Notes under the pieces: generated by a model | The model's database searches: none | What the model was told of the DNA's origin: nothing | The model's input: the letters and a program-made list of their open reading frames with translations, nothing else | Shown: positions 16,560-25,784 of the stretch, one piece after another | Numbering within the stretch: position 1 is the stretch's first letter | How the letters are laid out: the number at the start of each line of letters is the position of its first letter | Translations under genes and position numbers: made by a program | Assembly: GCF_036188265.1 (NCBI RefSeq) | Contig: NZ_CP108093.1 | Span: 3,299,001-3,363,000, forward strand | Origin: Streptomyces sp. NBC_00247 | Lineage (GTDB): Bacteria; Actinomycetota; Actinomycetes; Streptomycetales; Streptomycetaceae | Direction: 5' to 3' | Length of the DNA: 64,000 nucleotides

Positions 16560-19382
16560 GTGGAGTTCCGGCTGCTCGGTACGGTCTCCGTCGACACCCG
16601 CACCGGGCCGCTGCCGCTCGGCCCCGCGAAGCGCCGCAGCCTTCTCGCGGCCCTGCTGCTCTGTGCCAACACACCCGTCTCCGTCGCCCGGCTGACGGAG
16701 TCCCTGTGGGAGGACTCGCCTCCACCGCGTGCCCGCGGCGTCATCCAGGGGCACGTGTCCCGCCTCCGGGCCCTGCTCGTGGGCGCGGAGGCGGAGGCGT
16801 ACGGGGTGGAACTGCTCACCCTCGGCGACGCCTACCTCCTGCGCGTCCCCGAAACCCTGCTGGACTCGCAGCGGTTCGAGGAGCTGCTGATGCTGGCCCG
16901 GCAGCAGCGCAGCGCCACCGACGCCGTCCTCATGTTCCGGGACGCGCTCTCCCTGTGGCAGGGGCCCGCGCTCAGCGGAGTGTTCGCCGGTCCTCCGCTC
17001 CAGGTCGCGGCGCACACCCTGGAGGAGACACGACTGGCGACGGTGGAGGAACTCGCCCGCGCCCACGGGACGCTCGGTGAGCACCACCGGGCCGCCGCCG
17101 TCCTGCGCACGGAGGCTTCCGCGCACCCGCTGCGGGAGTCCCTGGCGGCGGCCCTGATCCTGGCGCTGTACCGGGCGGGCCGCCAGTCGGAGGCCCTGGA
17201 CTGGTTCCACCGCACGAGGCGGCTGCTCGCCGACGAACTCGGCATCGACCCGGGCCGCGAACTGGCCGACGCGTACGCGCTGATCCTGCGCGGCGGCCCC
17301 GTACCCGGAAGCGCGCCGGGCGGCCCCGGGGCGACCGGAGGCGCCTCCACGGAGCCGGACAGCCCGGAAGGGCCGGGCACCGGAGCGGCCTCGACCGCGA
17401 TACCCGTACCGGCCGCCGCACCGCGCGCCACCGGCTGGCCCCCCGCCGACGCCCACCCCGGCGCGCCGCACCCGGCCGATCTGCTGCCGCGCGCGCCCCG
17501 CGGCTTCCACGGGCGCACGGCCGAACTGGCCGCGCTCACCCGGGCCGCCGCGGGTGAGGCTCCGGTGTGCCTGGTCACCGGGCCCGCCGGGGTGGGCAAG
17601 ACCTCGCTGGCCCTCCAGTGGGCCCACCACAACCCCGCCGCCTTCCCGGACGGGCGTCTCTTCGCCGATCTGTGCGGGTTCAGCGAATCGGGCGAGGCCC
17701 GGCCCGGCGACGTCCTGCGCGAGTTCCTGCTCGCCCTCGGCGTCCCACCGCGCAGCGTCCCGGAGTCGGTCCACGCCGCGGCGGCCCTCTTCCGCTCCCT
17801 GACCGACCGCCGCCGGCTGCTCGTGGTCCTCGACAACGCCCGCGACTCCGCCGGCGTCCGTGCCCTGCTCCCCGGCGGCGCCGACTGCGTCACCGTCGTC
17901 ACCAGCCGCAACCGGCTGGAAGGACTCATCGCCTCCGACGCGGCCAGGCCCGTTCCCCTCGACACCCTTCGGCCGAGGGACTCCACCGCACTGCTCGCCG
18001 GGGTGCTCGGCGAGGAGCGGGTACACGCCGAACCCGTCGCGGCCCGCCGCGTCGCCGAGCTCTGCGGAGGACTTCCGCTCGCTCTGCGGGTCACGGCCGC
18101 CCGGCTGGCCGGACGCCCGCACCGGACACTGGCCGGGCTGGCCGACGAACTGGCCGACGAACACGGCCGGCTGGCCTGCCTCGACGTGGACGACGTCGGT
18201 GTCTCGGCCGCCCTGCGACTGACTGTGCAGCAGCTTCCGCCGGACGCCGCACACCTCCTGGCCCGGCTGGGCCACCATCCGGGCGGCCACGTCGACCCGT
18301 ACACCTGCGCGGCCCTCGCGGGCACGGGCCCCCAGGCCGCCGCGACCGCCCTGGAACGCCTCGGCTCCGCCCACCTCGTCACGGAGGCCGCCCCGGGCCA
18401 CTGGGTGCTGCACGACCTCGTGCGGCTGTACGCCCGCGGCCTGGACCCGGCGTCCGGGCCCGAAGCGCTGATCGTCGTCCTCGACCACTGCGTCGCCACC
18501 GCCCTCGCCGCCTCCGACGCCGCGGAGCCCGGCGGCGAACCCTGCTTCGTCCTGCCGGAGAACCACCGCCCCTCCGCCGTACGGGACTTCGCCGACCGGG
18601 CCGCGGCAATGCGCTGGCTGGCCGCCGAACGGGACGACCTGGCCCGGGCCGCCGTCGCCGCCCGGAAGGCGGGCCTGCACGACCGGGCCTGGCGCATCAT
18701 CCTCCTCCAGTGGCCGCAGGTGGTGTGGCGGGTACGGGACAGCTGGGTCCCCCTGCTGGAACTGGCCCTCGACTCCGCGCGCGAAGAGAAGGACCCGTAC
18801 GCCGAGTCGAGGGTGCTCAACCTCCTGGGGTGGGTCCTGACGGAGGAGGGCAGGACCGCCGAGGCCGCCGCACTCCTGGAACGGTCTCCGGGCCTCGCGC
18901 GCCAGGCGGGTGACCGGCTCGGCGAGGCGACGGCACTGATCAACCTGGCGGCCGTACAGGCCGAGCAGGGCGATCTGGACACGGCGCTGGAGGGCTGCGG
19001 GCGCGCGGTCGCCCTGGCACGCGACGAACCCGACCGGCACACGGAACTGCTCGCCCTCCAGCACCTGGCCCGGCTCCAGCTCACCGCCCACCGCCCCGCC
19101 GACGCTCTCGAATCCACCCGCGCGGCCCTGGAGCCGGGCCCCGGCCCCGAAGAGGCCGCCCGCCGCACCCTGCTGCTGACCATCGCCGGTGAGGCCCGGC
19201 TGGCGCTCGGCGAGGAGGACGAGGGAATCCGGCTGCTGGACCGGGCGGCCGAGGAGGCGGAACGCGCCGACTACGACGAGGGAGCGGTACGCGCCCTGGA
19301 GGTCCTGCTGCGCGTCTCGGCACGGGCGGACTACCGGACCCGTCACTGGCTGGCTCTGAGCAGGCTCACCGACGAGAACTGA
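16560..19382 (+). CDS. AfsR-like SARP transcriptional regulator with NB-ARC and TPR
   Basis: 940 residues from GTG 16560, preceded by GGAAGGAAAG. Domains in order: an OmpR-type winged helix at about 1-95 starting MEFRLLGTVSV, a bacterial transcriptional activation domain to about 245, a low-complexity Ala/Pro linker to about 300, an NB-ARC ATPase with Walker A GPAGVGKTS at about 341 and Walker B-like RRLLVVLDNARD near 420, and C-terminal TPR-type repeats (about 730-930). AfsR-type SARPs bind direct repeats at 11-bp spacing and activate secondary-metabolism or developmental genes, often modulated by Ser/Thr kinases. Four such repeats lie directly after this gene. Two Ser/Thr kinase genes lie 30 kb away, too far to imply a link. 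Confidence 0.9.
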   Translation: MEFRLLGTVSVDTRTGPLPLGPAKRRSLLAALLLCANTPVSVARLTESLWEDSPPPRARGVIQGHVSRLRALLVGAEAEAYGVELLTLGDAYLLRVPETLLDSQRFEELLMLARQQRSATDAVLMFRDALSLWQGPALSGVFAGPPLQVAAHTLEETRLATVEELARAHGTLGEHHRAAAVLRTEASAHPLRESLAAALILALYRAGRQSEALDWFHRTRRLLADELGIDPGRELADAYALILRGGPVPGSAPGGPGATGGASTEPDSPEGPGTGAASTAIPVPAAAPRATGWPPADAHPGAPHPADLLPRAPRGFHGRTAELAALTRAAAGEAPVCLVTGPAGVGKTSLALQWAHHNPAAFPDGRLFADLCGFSESGEARPGDVLREFLLALGVPPRSVPESVHAAAALFRSLTDRRRLLVVLDNARDSAGVRALLPGGADCVTVVTSRNRLEGLIASDAARPVPLDTLRPRDSTALLAGVLGEERVHAEPVAARRVAELCGGLPLALRVTAARLAGRPHRTLAGLADELADEHGRLACLDVDDVGVSAALRLTVQQLPPDAAHLLARLGHHPGGHVDPYTCAALAGTGPQAAATALERLGSAHLVTEAAPGHWVLHDLVRLYARGLDPASGPEALIVVLDHCVATALAASDAAEPGGEPCFVLPENHRPSAVRDFADRAAAMRWLAAERDDLARAAVAARKAGLHDRAWRIILLQWPQVVWRVRDSWVPLLELALDSAREEKDPYAESRVLNLLGWVLTEEGRTAEAAALLERSPGLARQAGDRLGEATALINLAAVQAEQGDLDTALEGCGRAVALARDEPDRHTELLALQHLARLQLTAHRPADALESTRAALEPGPGPEEAARRTLLLTIAGEARLALGEEDEGIRLLDRAAEEAERADYDEGAVRALEVLLRVSARADYRTRHWLALSRLTDEN

Positions 19383-19419
19383 GCCGCCCCGCAGCCCGGC
19401 GGGACGGCCCGAGGGGGCC

Positions 19420-19444
19420 TGACGCCCACGGCCGACGGGCGTCA
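19420..19444 (+). terminator. hairpin after SARP gene
   Basis: An 8-bp perfect stem TGACGCCC/GGGCGTCA (19420-19427 with 19437-19444) with a 9-nt loop. The right arm overlaps the first heptamer of the repeat array. Confidence 0.5.
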
Positions 19445-19479
19445 GCGGGACGTCAGCAGGACGTCAGCGGAACGTGAGC
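19440..19479 (+). promoter_or_regulatory. SARP-type operator: four heptamers at 11-bp steps
   Basis: CGTCAGC at 19440, 19451 and 19462 and CGTGAGC at 19473 start at exactly 11-bp intervals, so all face one side of the helix. A weak -10 candidate CAGAGT starts at 19489, nine bases after the last heptamer. This is the layout expected for SARP binding sites, and it lies between a SARP gene and a lipoprotein gene. The regulator assignment is inference. Confidence 0.65.
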
Positions 19480-19568
19480 GACGGCATCCAGAGTCATGGA
19501 TGTCAGCAGCTCACAGGTGTGACGGCCCGACCGGCCCGCCGCCTCTCACCGCTTCCGGGGGAACCTCC

Positions 19569-20270
19569 ATGCGTACGCCCGCCTTCCGCACCCGCGCCAC
19601 CGTCATCGCCGCAGCGGCCACCGCCGCGCTCTCCCTGACCCTCACCGCCTGCGACGAGACCGACTCCGCCGCCGAATCCGCCGGTACACAGGCCGCCGGT
19701 ACGGCGCTGAGCGGATCGGCGGCGCCCACCGCCTCGGCGGGCGCCGCACAGGACTCGGGCGCCGCGCAGGACTCGGGCTCCGGGCAGAACACGGGTGACA
19801 CGAAGGGCACCGGCACGACCGGGGGCGGCGGGACGGAAGCCTCCGCCGCCACTCCCGCCTGCACCACCAAGGGCCTCACGATCAGCGCCGAGATGCAGGA
19901 CGGCCCGCCCTACACCCACATCGTGCTGACCGCGGAGAACACCTCGGGGCACAGCTGCCTGATGCCGGACTTCCCCGAGATCCGGTTCCTGGAGAACGCG
20001 CTCGGCGCCACGCCCGCGGTCGCCAAGAGCAAGCCCGCCAGTGCCGTCGTGCTCACCGCCGGTGCCCCCGCGTACGCGGTGGTACGGCTGTCGGACGGCG
20101 GGACGGACGAGAACGTCAGGACCGCCAAGGACTTCACCCTCACCTTCCCGGGCGGCGCCGGCATGGCCACCGTGAAGGCCCCGAACTCCGGGGGCCTCTC
20201 CGTCGACCCGACGAAGTGGGCGACCGGCTACTGGACGCCCGAACTGCGCAACGGCGCCGACGAGTTCTGA
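19569..20270 (+). CDS. DUF4232 lipoprotein
   Basis: 233 residues. The N-terminus is basic with a hydrophobic run ending in the lipobox LTAC, so it is an exported lipoprotein. Residues about 35-95 are a low-complexity Ala/Gly/Ser/Thr linker with repeated QDSGAAQDSGSGQ-like units. The C-terminal domain of about 135 residues starts at TPACTTKGLTISAE, with a second Cys in SGHSCLMPDFP, and matches DUF4232, a beta-rich extracytoplasmic domain of unknown function common in actinobacteria. Its position after a SARP gene and its array of repeats recalls the afsR-afsS arrangement, but the product is unrelated to AfsS. Confidence 0.82.
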   Translation: MRTPAFRTRATVIAAAATAALSLTLTACDETDSAAESAGTQAAGTALSGSAAPTASAGAAQDSGAAQDSGSGQNTGDTKGTGTTGGGGTEASAATPACTTKGLTISAEMQDGPPYTHIVLTAENTSGHSCLMPDFPEIRFLENALGATPAVAKSKPASAVVLTAGAPAYAVVRLSDGGTDENVRTAKDFTLTFPGGAGMATVKAPNSGGLSVDPTKWATGYWTPELRNGADEF

Positions 20271-20274
20271 GAGC

Positions 20275-20324
20275 CTGCCGGGCGGTCTCCGGCCGGGGGC
20301 GTCCCCCGGCCGCGCGCCCGGCAG
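20275..20324. terminator. bidirectional terminator with nested stems
   Basis: Outer stem 20275-20284 with 20315-20324 (10 bp) encloses an inner stem 20291-20299 with 20303-20311 (9 bp). It lies between convergent genes. Confidence 0.8.
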
Positions 20325-20335
20325 ACTCCCCGGGC

Positions 20336-22183
20336 TCAGCCCTGCTCGTCCATCCCGGCCAGCACCAGCGGCAGCCGGGCCACACCGCCCGTCGTCACCA
20401 CGACCGGTACGCCCCAGTCCTGCTGGTGGACGTGGCAGGCCGGGTACTCGTTCGCCGGGTCGTCGTCGCAGGACGCCGCCATCGCCGAGACGTGCAGGAT
20501 GCCCTCGGTGATCCCGTCCGCGAGGACCAGGTCGCGGAAGAGGTCCGTACCCGCGCCCGCGCCCTCGGCCAGCAGCTCCGGCGGGGTCGCGGAGACCAGC
20601 AGCCGTGTGGAGGGGCCGTACCGCAGGTCGAGCTTCTGACCGGCCGGCGCCTGGAAGACCACGTCCAGCCGGAGGTTCCCCGCGGCGACCTCGGTGGCCG
20701 CGCGCTGGGTGCGGTGCGCGCCGCCGTCGACCCGCAGGGCCTCCTCGGGCAGCCGCAGCCGGGTCAGCCGGTGCCCCGCCGACTCCACGACCACCAGGTC
20801 GCCGTCGACGAGCACCGCGTCGCTCGGCTCCCGCAGCTCGGTCGCGAGCGTGGTCACCTCGCCGCTCGCCGGGTCGAAGCGCCGCAGCGCGTTGTTGTAC
20901 GTGTCGGAGACCGCCACCGAGCCGTCCGGCAGCGCCGTGACACCCAGCGGGTGCTGGAACAGCGCCTGGTCCGCCGCCCCGTCCCGGTGCCCGAAGTCGA
21001 AGAGACCGGTGCCCACGGCCGTGGTCACCACGCCCTCGCGGTCCACGGAGCGCAGCGCCGAGGTCTCGGCGTCGGCGATCCACAGCCGCTCCCCGTCGGT
21101 GGAGACCGCGAGCCCGGAGGGCTGCGCGAACCACGCCTCGGCCACCGGGCCGTCCACGAGGCCCTCGTTGGTGGTGCCCGCCGCGACCTCGACGGTCCCC
21201 GCCCCGGGGTCGTACGTCCACAGCTGGTGCACGCCCGCCATGGCGATCCAGAGGCGGTCGCCGAACCAGGCCACGTCCCACGGCGAGGAGAGGTCCACCT
21301 CGTGCGCCGGGCCGGAGGTCGCCGAGCCCTGCCACCACTGGTTGCCGGTGCCGGCGAGCGTCACCGTGACGCCGGTGGTGAGGTCCAGGGCGCGCAGCGC
21401 GTGGTTGACGGTGTCCGCGACGGCGATCCGGCCGTCCGGCAGCACGGTGAGTCCCTGTGGCTCGCTGAACCGCGCCTCGTCCCGGCCGCCGTCGGTGAAG
21501 CCGCGCTCGCCGGTGCCGTAGTGGCCGCGTACGGTCTCGCCGTCCGCCTCCAGCTCGACCAGCCGGTGCCGGGTGGTGTCCGAGACCAGGAAGCCGCCGT
21601 CCGGCAGCAGCAGCGCCTTGCCGGGGAACCGCAGGTGGGTCGCGACCGGCTCGGGCGCCACGTACGGCCCGTCCCCGCGCCGCAGCGTGCCCTTCGCCGC
21701 GTGCTCCGCCTCCAGCTCGTCCACCAGCTTCGCGATGGCGTGGGCGTGGCCCTCACCGGCGTGCTGGGCGACGACGTACCCCTCGGGGTCGATCACCACG
21801 AGCGTCGGCCAGGCGCGGACCGCGTACTGCTTCCACGTCGCGAGCTCCGGGTCGTCCAGCACCGGGTGGTGCACCCCGTACCGCTCCACGGCGTCCACGA
21901 CGGCCTGGTGCTCCGCCTCGTGCACGAACTTCGGCGAGTGCACACCGATGATCACCACGGTGTCGCGGTGCTTCTCCTCCAGCTCGCGCAGCTCGTCGAG
22001 CACGTGCAGGCAGTTCACACAGCAGAAGGTCCAGAAATCGAGGACGACAATGCGTCCTCGCAGGTCAGCAAGGGTGTACTGCTGGCCACCCGTGTTCAGC
22101 CAGCCGCCCTTGCCGATGAGCTCGGGGGCGCGGACACGGGCACGGTGGGGCGCGGGGGTGGGCGCCGGGGCGGCATCGTTCAT
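20336..22183 (-). CDS. thioredoxin-like NHL-repeat protein
   Basis: 615 residues. Residues 1-170 are a TlpA/AhpC-type thioredoxin fold with FWTFCCVNCLHVL, giving Cys54, Cys55 and the redox pair C55xxC58. Residues about 190-480 are NHL beta-propeller blades (GLTVLPDGRIAVADTVNHALR, GVTALPDGSVAVSDTYNNALR) and the last 120 residues form a beta-rich tail ending near CDDDPANEYPACHVHQQDWGVP. The architecture matches NHLRC2-type proteins. No signal peptide or membrane segment, so probably cytoplasmic. The redox partner is unknown. Start ATG 22183 has a GAGG just upstream. Confidence 0.9.
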   Translation of the reverse strand: MNDAAPAPTPAPHRARVRAPELIGKGGWLNTGGQQYTLADLRGRIVVLDFWTFCCVNCLHVLDELRELEEKHRDTVVIIGVHSPKFVHEAEHQAVVDAVERYGVHHPVLDDPELATWKQYAVRAWPTLVVIDPEGYVVAQHAGEGHAHAIAKLVDELEAEHAAKGTLRRGDGPYVAPEPVATHLRFPGKALLLPDGGFLVSDTTRHRLVELEADGETVRGHYGTGERGFTDGGRDEARFSEPQGLTVLPDGRIAVADTVNHALRALDLTTGVTVTLAGTGNQWWQGSATSGPAHEVDLSSPWDVAWFGDRLWIAMAGVHQLWTYDPGAGTVEVAAGTTNEGLVDGPVAEAWFAQPSGLAVSTDGERLWIADAETSALRSVDREGVVTTAVGTGLFDFGHRDGAADQALFQHPLGVTALPDGSVAVSDTYNNALRRFDPASGEVTTLATELREPSDAVLVDGDLVVVESAGHRLTRLRLPEEALRVDGGAHRTQRAATEVAAGNLRLDVVFQAPAGQKLDLRYGPSTRLLVSATPPELLAEGAGAGTDLFRDLVLADGITEGILHVSAMAASCDDDPANEYPACHVHQQDWGVPVVVTTGGVARLPLVLAGMDEQG

Positions 22184-22256
22184 GCCTCAAGGGTGCCACT
22201 CGCGGCGGCGTCGCCGATCACGGGTGGTGGCACGGCAACACGGGCTTCCGACGGCC

Positions 22257-22733
22257 TCAGCTGCTGAGGAACACCTGGCACGTCCCCGACCGCTCGATGA
22301 CCGCCGCGTACACCGTGAGCAGCTTCGACTCCTTCGCCCGGACGTAGGCGGGGTCCTCGTCCAGGGGGAAGCCCGCGTCCAGGACGCTCATCTCCACCGC
22401 GTCCGGGGTCTCCTTCCCCACGGAGACGAGCCGGCTGTCCCGGACGAAGGCCGGAACGCCGTCGCAGGGCATCGAGAACTCGACACGGAACGGGTACCCG
22501 TCCAGCGCCTTGAGCGCACCGTAGGTGATCTTCTCGGCCCCCTCGGGCAGGCGGACGCCGTAGTCGGACAAGGCTTCGCGCAGGTCGACGTCCGCGGTGT
22601 CCGCCGGAGACTCGTACGGAAAGGGCCCGGCGTGCTCGGCGGAGTGCAGCCCCTCCGGATCACAGGCGGTCAGCCCGCCGACCAGCAGCACCCCTGTGAA
22701 CAACGCCGCTGTCCGCTTCGGACGGTGGATCAC
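22257..22733 (-). CDS. hypothetical lipoprotein
   Basis: GTG 22733, with AGGAGAG a few bases upstream, gives 158 residues. The signal region KRTAALFTGVLLVGGLTAC ends in a lipobox, so the mature protein is lipid-anchored outside the membrane. The remainder contains PYESPADTADVDLREALSDY and two further Cys residues (SMPCDGVP, RSGTCQVF). I do not recognise the family. It lies 73 bases upstream of the thioredoxin/NHL gene's start, on the same strand but ending after it, so the transcriptional order is this gene then the NHL gene. Confidence 0.7.
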   Translation of the reverse strand: MIHRPKRTAALFTGVLLVGGLTACDPEGLHSAEHAGPFPYESPADTADVDLREALSDYGVRLPEGAEKITYGALKALDGYPFRVEFSMPCDGVPAFVRDSRLVSVGKETPDAVEMSVLDAGFPLDEDPAYVRAKESKLLTVYAAVIERSGTCQVFLSS

Positions 22734-23038
22734 GTTCTCTCCTCGTGGTGTCCCGCGGTGCGTGACGGATCGGTACGGACGGGGCGTCGGACACGGCGTG
22801 TCTGTCCGGCCCTTCCTCACGACCGTGACTCCGCACGCCCGGTCCTGGTTCCCGTCGTACGCGAGGAGCGGGAAGACGTCGCCGGGACGGACACCCCTGT
22901 TCATGACGCGCTCATCCCTCGTTCACTCCGCCTCGCCGTTCGCCCGTCGCGCGGGCGCTCGCGGGTGGAGCCTCGGCACAGCCCGGCACCTCGCGCGCCC
23001 CCATGCATTCCGCGCGGCGCTCCGGGAACCTGTGCTGC
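22734..23038. other. 305-bp divergent intergenic region, no gene seen
   Basis: Separates the lipoprotein gene (minus) from the LURP-one gene (plus). Reading frames here lack family features. Promoters for both genes should lie here, but I see no convincing -35/-10 pair and no strong palindrome. Confidence 0.6.
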
Positions 23039-23536
23039 ATGAGACTTCTCGTACGCGAGCGACTGTTCGCCATCGGTGACGACTACTGGATCGAGGACAC
23101 CGAGGGCCGCAAGGTGTTCCTCGTCGACGGCAAGGCCCTGCGGGTACGCGACACCTTCGAGCTGAAGGACGCGAACGGCCGGGTCCTCGTGGAACTGCGG
23201 CAGAAGCTGATCAGCATCCGCGACACGATGATCATCGAGCGGGCCGGCGAAGAGCTGGCCCGCGTCAAGAAGAAGCACCTGTCGCTGCTCCGCAACCACT
23301 ACCGGGTGGTGATGGCGGACGGCACCGAGCTCGACGTCAGCGGGAAGATCCTGGACCGCGAGTTCGCCGTCGACCACGACGGCGAGCTGCTGGCCCAGAT
23401 CTCCCGGCGGTGGCTCAGCATCCGTGACACGTACGGCATCGACATCGTCCGCGAGGACGCGGACGCCTCGCTGCTGATCGCGGTCGCGATGTGCGTGATC
23501 GTGCTGGCGGAGAAGGAACACGACAAGGACGACTGA
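23039..23536 (+). CDS. LURP-one-related protein (YxjI/Tubby-like)
   Basis: 165 residues beginning MRLLVRERLFAIGDDYWIEDTEG. The pattern of repeated beta-strands with basic insertions (VLVELRQKLISIRDTMIIER, ARVKKKHLSLLRNHYRVVM) is characteristic of the LURP-one/YxjI family, a compact Tubby-like beta-barrel around a central helix. The C-terminal hydrophobic stretch LLIAVAMCVIVLAE is that buried helix, not a membrane anchor. Function is unknown in bacteria; a phospholipid-scramblase relationship has been proposed for the fold. No ribosome binding site is obvious. Confidence 0.85.
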   Translation: MRLLVRERLFAIGDDYWIEDTEGRKVFLVDGKALRVRDTFELKDANGRVLVELRQKLISIRDTMIIERAGEELARVKKKHLSLLRNHYRVVMADGTELDVSGKILDREFAVDHDGELLAQISRRWLSIRDTYGIDIVREDADASLLIAVAMCVIVLAEKEHDKDD

Positions 23537-23807
23537 GGGCTGCGGGCGGGGTGGTCTGCGGGTGGTGGTGCGGGGTGACGGTCAAGGTGCCCTCCGAGAG
23601 TTCCTGGTACGCCACGACCGTGCCGGTCGGGCCGGTGCGCGCACACTCGGGCCCCGCACGTCCTGTGGTCCGCGGAGCGGCCGGGCCGTTGCCACCCGTG
23701 GGCCGTCCCCGCACACGCGGGGCGGACTCTTCCCGCCCCGGACCGCTACCCGGCTCCCGCCCCCGAGTCGGCCGGCTTCACCGACCCGGACACCGCACCC
23801 TCGCCCC

Positions 23808-24620
23808 TCACCCCGCCGCCCCCGGCCGCTCCAACCCCAGCCGGCGGTCCTTCAGGGCCGGGAACCGCGCGCGGGTCTTCTCCACCTTGGCCGGGTCGAA
23901 CTCGACGCGGAGGATCTCCTCCTCCGCCCCCGCCTCGCCGAGGACCTCGCCCCACGGGTCGACCGCGATGGTGTGGCCCGCCTGGGGGACGCCGCCGTGG
24001 GTGCCGGCGGTGCCCACGGCGAGGACGTACGCCTGGTTCTCCACGGCTCGGGCCTGGGCGAGGAGGGTCCAGTGGGCGCGGCGGCGTTCGGGCCAGCCGG
24101 CGGGGACGACGAGGGTCTGGGCGCCCGCGTCGACGAGGCCGCGGAAGAGTTCCGGGAAGCGGAGGTCGTAGCAGGTGGCGAGGCCCAGGGTGGTGTCCGG
24201 GAGGGGGACGGTGACGAGGTCCTCGCCGGCCCCCATCAGGGCCGCTTCGCCCTGGTCGAAGCCGAAGCGGTGGATCTTGCGGTAGGTGGCGGCCCGCTCG
24301 CCCCGGGGGTCGAAGACGAGGGACGTGTTGTAGAGGGTGCCGTCCTCGGCGCGCTCGACGAACGATCCGGCGTGCAGCCAGACGCCCGCCTCGGCCGCCG
24401 CGCGGGACATCACCTCGTGGGTGGGTCCTTCGAGGGGCTCGGCCTCCGCCGCGAACGCGGTGAAGTCGAAGGCGCCGACCGGCCAGAGTTCGGGAAGGAC
24501 CACCAAGTCGGCCGGATTCGGACCTGACGCCTCGCCCGCTACGAGGGAAGCCACCCTCGCCCTACGGTAATTGACGGGTTCGTCCGGGTTTACCGCGATC
24601 TGGATGAGAGAGGCGCGCAC
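23808..24620 (-). CDS. carbon-nitrogen hydrolase (nitrilase superfamily)
   Basis: 270 residues with the full catalytic set: Glu44 in LPELW, Lys115 in YRKIHRFGF and Cys150 in ATCYDLRFPELF. The last motif and overall length fit the Nit1/Nit2 omega-amidase-like branch, which cleaves small amides such as deaminated glutathione or alpha-ketoglutaramate. The substrate here is not determined. It is cytoplasmic, with no signal. It is divergent from the mycothiol-dependent isomerase-like gene with 212 bases between. Confidence 0.92.
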   Translation of the reverse strand: MRASLIQIAVNPDEPVNYRRARVASLVAGEASGPNPADLVVLPELWPVGAFDFTAFAAEAEPLEGPTHEVMSRAAAEAGVWLHAGSFVERAEDGTLYNTSLVFDPRGERAATYRKIHRFGFDQGEAALMGAGEDLVTVPLPDTTLGLATCYDLRFPELFRGLVDAGAQTLVVPAGWPERRRAHWTLLAQARAVENQAYVLAVGTAGTHGGVPQAGHTIAVDPWGEVLGEAGAEEEILRVEFDPAKVEKTRARFPALKDRRLGLERPGAAG

Positions 24621-24832
24621 AGTACCACCGTCCTGGCATTCGAGCCGTCAACACCGGCCTACGATCGTCACACGAAAGCACTGCCGGGGTGCCTGCTCGC
24701 AGCGTAACTTGGAACTTTCCGAAGGAACGAACCTCCCACGCAGCTCGCCAGACAGTGCCGTCAGTGCCGGCTCACCCGCCGGCAGTGCCTGCGTCTCCAG
24801 CCCATGTTCCGAAGAACCGCACGAGGGGTCCC

Positions 24833-25657
24833 GTGACCGTCCATCCCAGCCTCCAGACCTACGCCGACGCCTGGACCCACTCCATCGAGGCGATAACGGA
24901 GCTGGTGCTGCCGCTCGCCGAGGGGGACTGGAACCGTCGTACGCCGTGCCCCGCCTGGTCGGTGCGCGACATCGTGTCGCACATCATCGGCATGGAGTGC
25001 GAGCAGCTCGGCGACCCACGGCCGATCCACACACTGCCGCGCGACCTCTACCACGTGCGGAGCGACATGGCGCGGTACATGGAGATGCAGGTCGACGTCC
25101 GGCGCCACCACACTTCGCCCGAGATGACCTCGGAGCTGGAGTACACGATCATCCGCCGTTCCCGCCAGCTGCGGAACGAGTCGCGCGCCCCCGAGACGAT
25201 GGTCCGGGCCCCCTTGGGTGCCGAGCAGACCCTCGAAGTGGCGCTGCACATGAGGGCCTTCGACGTGTGGGTGCACGAGCAGGACCTGCGCGTGGCACTC
25301 GGGCAGCCGGGCAACCTGGACTCCCCGGGCGCCCACGTCGTCCGCGACTGCCTTCTCGACGCGCTGCCGAAGGTCGTCGCCAAGGACGCGGGCGCCCCGC
25401 CGAACTCGGCCGTGGTGCTCGACGTGCAGGGGCCGCTGGAGTTCCTGCGGACGATCCGGGTGGACGCGGAGGGCCGCGGTTCGATCGACGGTTCGCCGTC
25501 GCTGGGTCCCGCCGTGACGCTGGCGACGGACTGGGAGACGTTCTACCGGCTGGCCTGCGGGCGGGTGCGCCCGTCGAGCGTCGCGGACCGGATCAAGGTC
25601 GAGGGCGACGAGGACCTGGCGGCGGCCATCCTGCACCGGTTCGCCGTGACCCCGTAG
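24833..25657 (+). CDS. maleylpyruvate isomerase-like mycothiol-dependent enzyme family protein
   Basis: GTG 24833, with GAGGGG six bases upstream, gives 274 residues. The N-terminal half is a DinB-like four-helix bundle with the MDMPI signature CPAWSVRDIVSHIIGME, containing the histidine typical of metal binding. The C-terminal half (LDVQGPLEFLRTIRVD onward) is the MDMPI C-terminal domain. The family includes actinobacterial mycothiol-dependent maleylpyruvate isomerase, but most members have no known substrate, and no aromatic-degradation genes lie nearby. A bidirectional terminator follows. Confidence 0.85.
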   Translation: MTVHPSLQTYADAWTHSIEAITELVLPLAEGDWNRRTPCPAWSVRDIVSHIIGMECEQLGDPRPIHTLPRDLYHVRSDMARYMEMQVDVRRHHTSPEMTSELEYTIIRRSRQLRNESRAPETMVRAPLGAEQTLEVALHMRAFDVWVHEQDLRVALGQPGNLDSPGAHVVRDCLLDALPKVVAKDAGAPPNSAVVLDVQGPLEFLRTIRVDAEGRGSIDGSPSLGPAVTLATDWETFYRLACGRVRPSSVADRIKVEGDEDLAAAILHRFAVTP

Positions 25658-25735
25658 GAGTCCGTCACGGTCGCGGGCCTCGCCCTCGCCGCCGTGGCCG
25701 CCGCGCTCGTCGGCCGGGGTTCACCCGCGCGCGGC

Positions 25736-25761
25736 GGGCCACCCGCTCGGGCGGGTGGCCC
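25736..25761. terminator. bidirectional terminator
   Basis: A perfect 10-bp stem (25736-25745 with 25752-25761) and a 6-nt loop lie between the convergent isomerase-like and MFS genes. Confidence 0.75.
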
Positions 25762-25784
25762 CGTACGCCCCCCTCCGCCCGCGC

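Noticed and set aside
14649..19346. A very long open frame on the minus strand (over 1500 codons) opposite the M18 and SARP genes
   Set aside because: Its sequence has no family features and mirrors the third-position GC bias of the real plus-strand genes; long antisense frames are common in such DNA.
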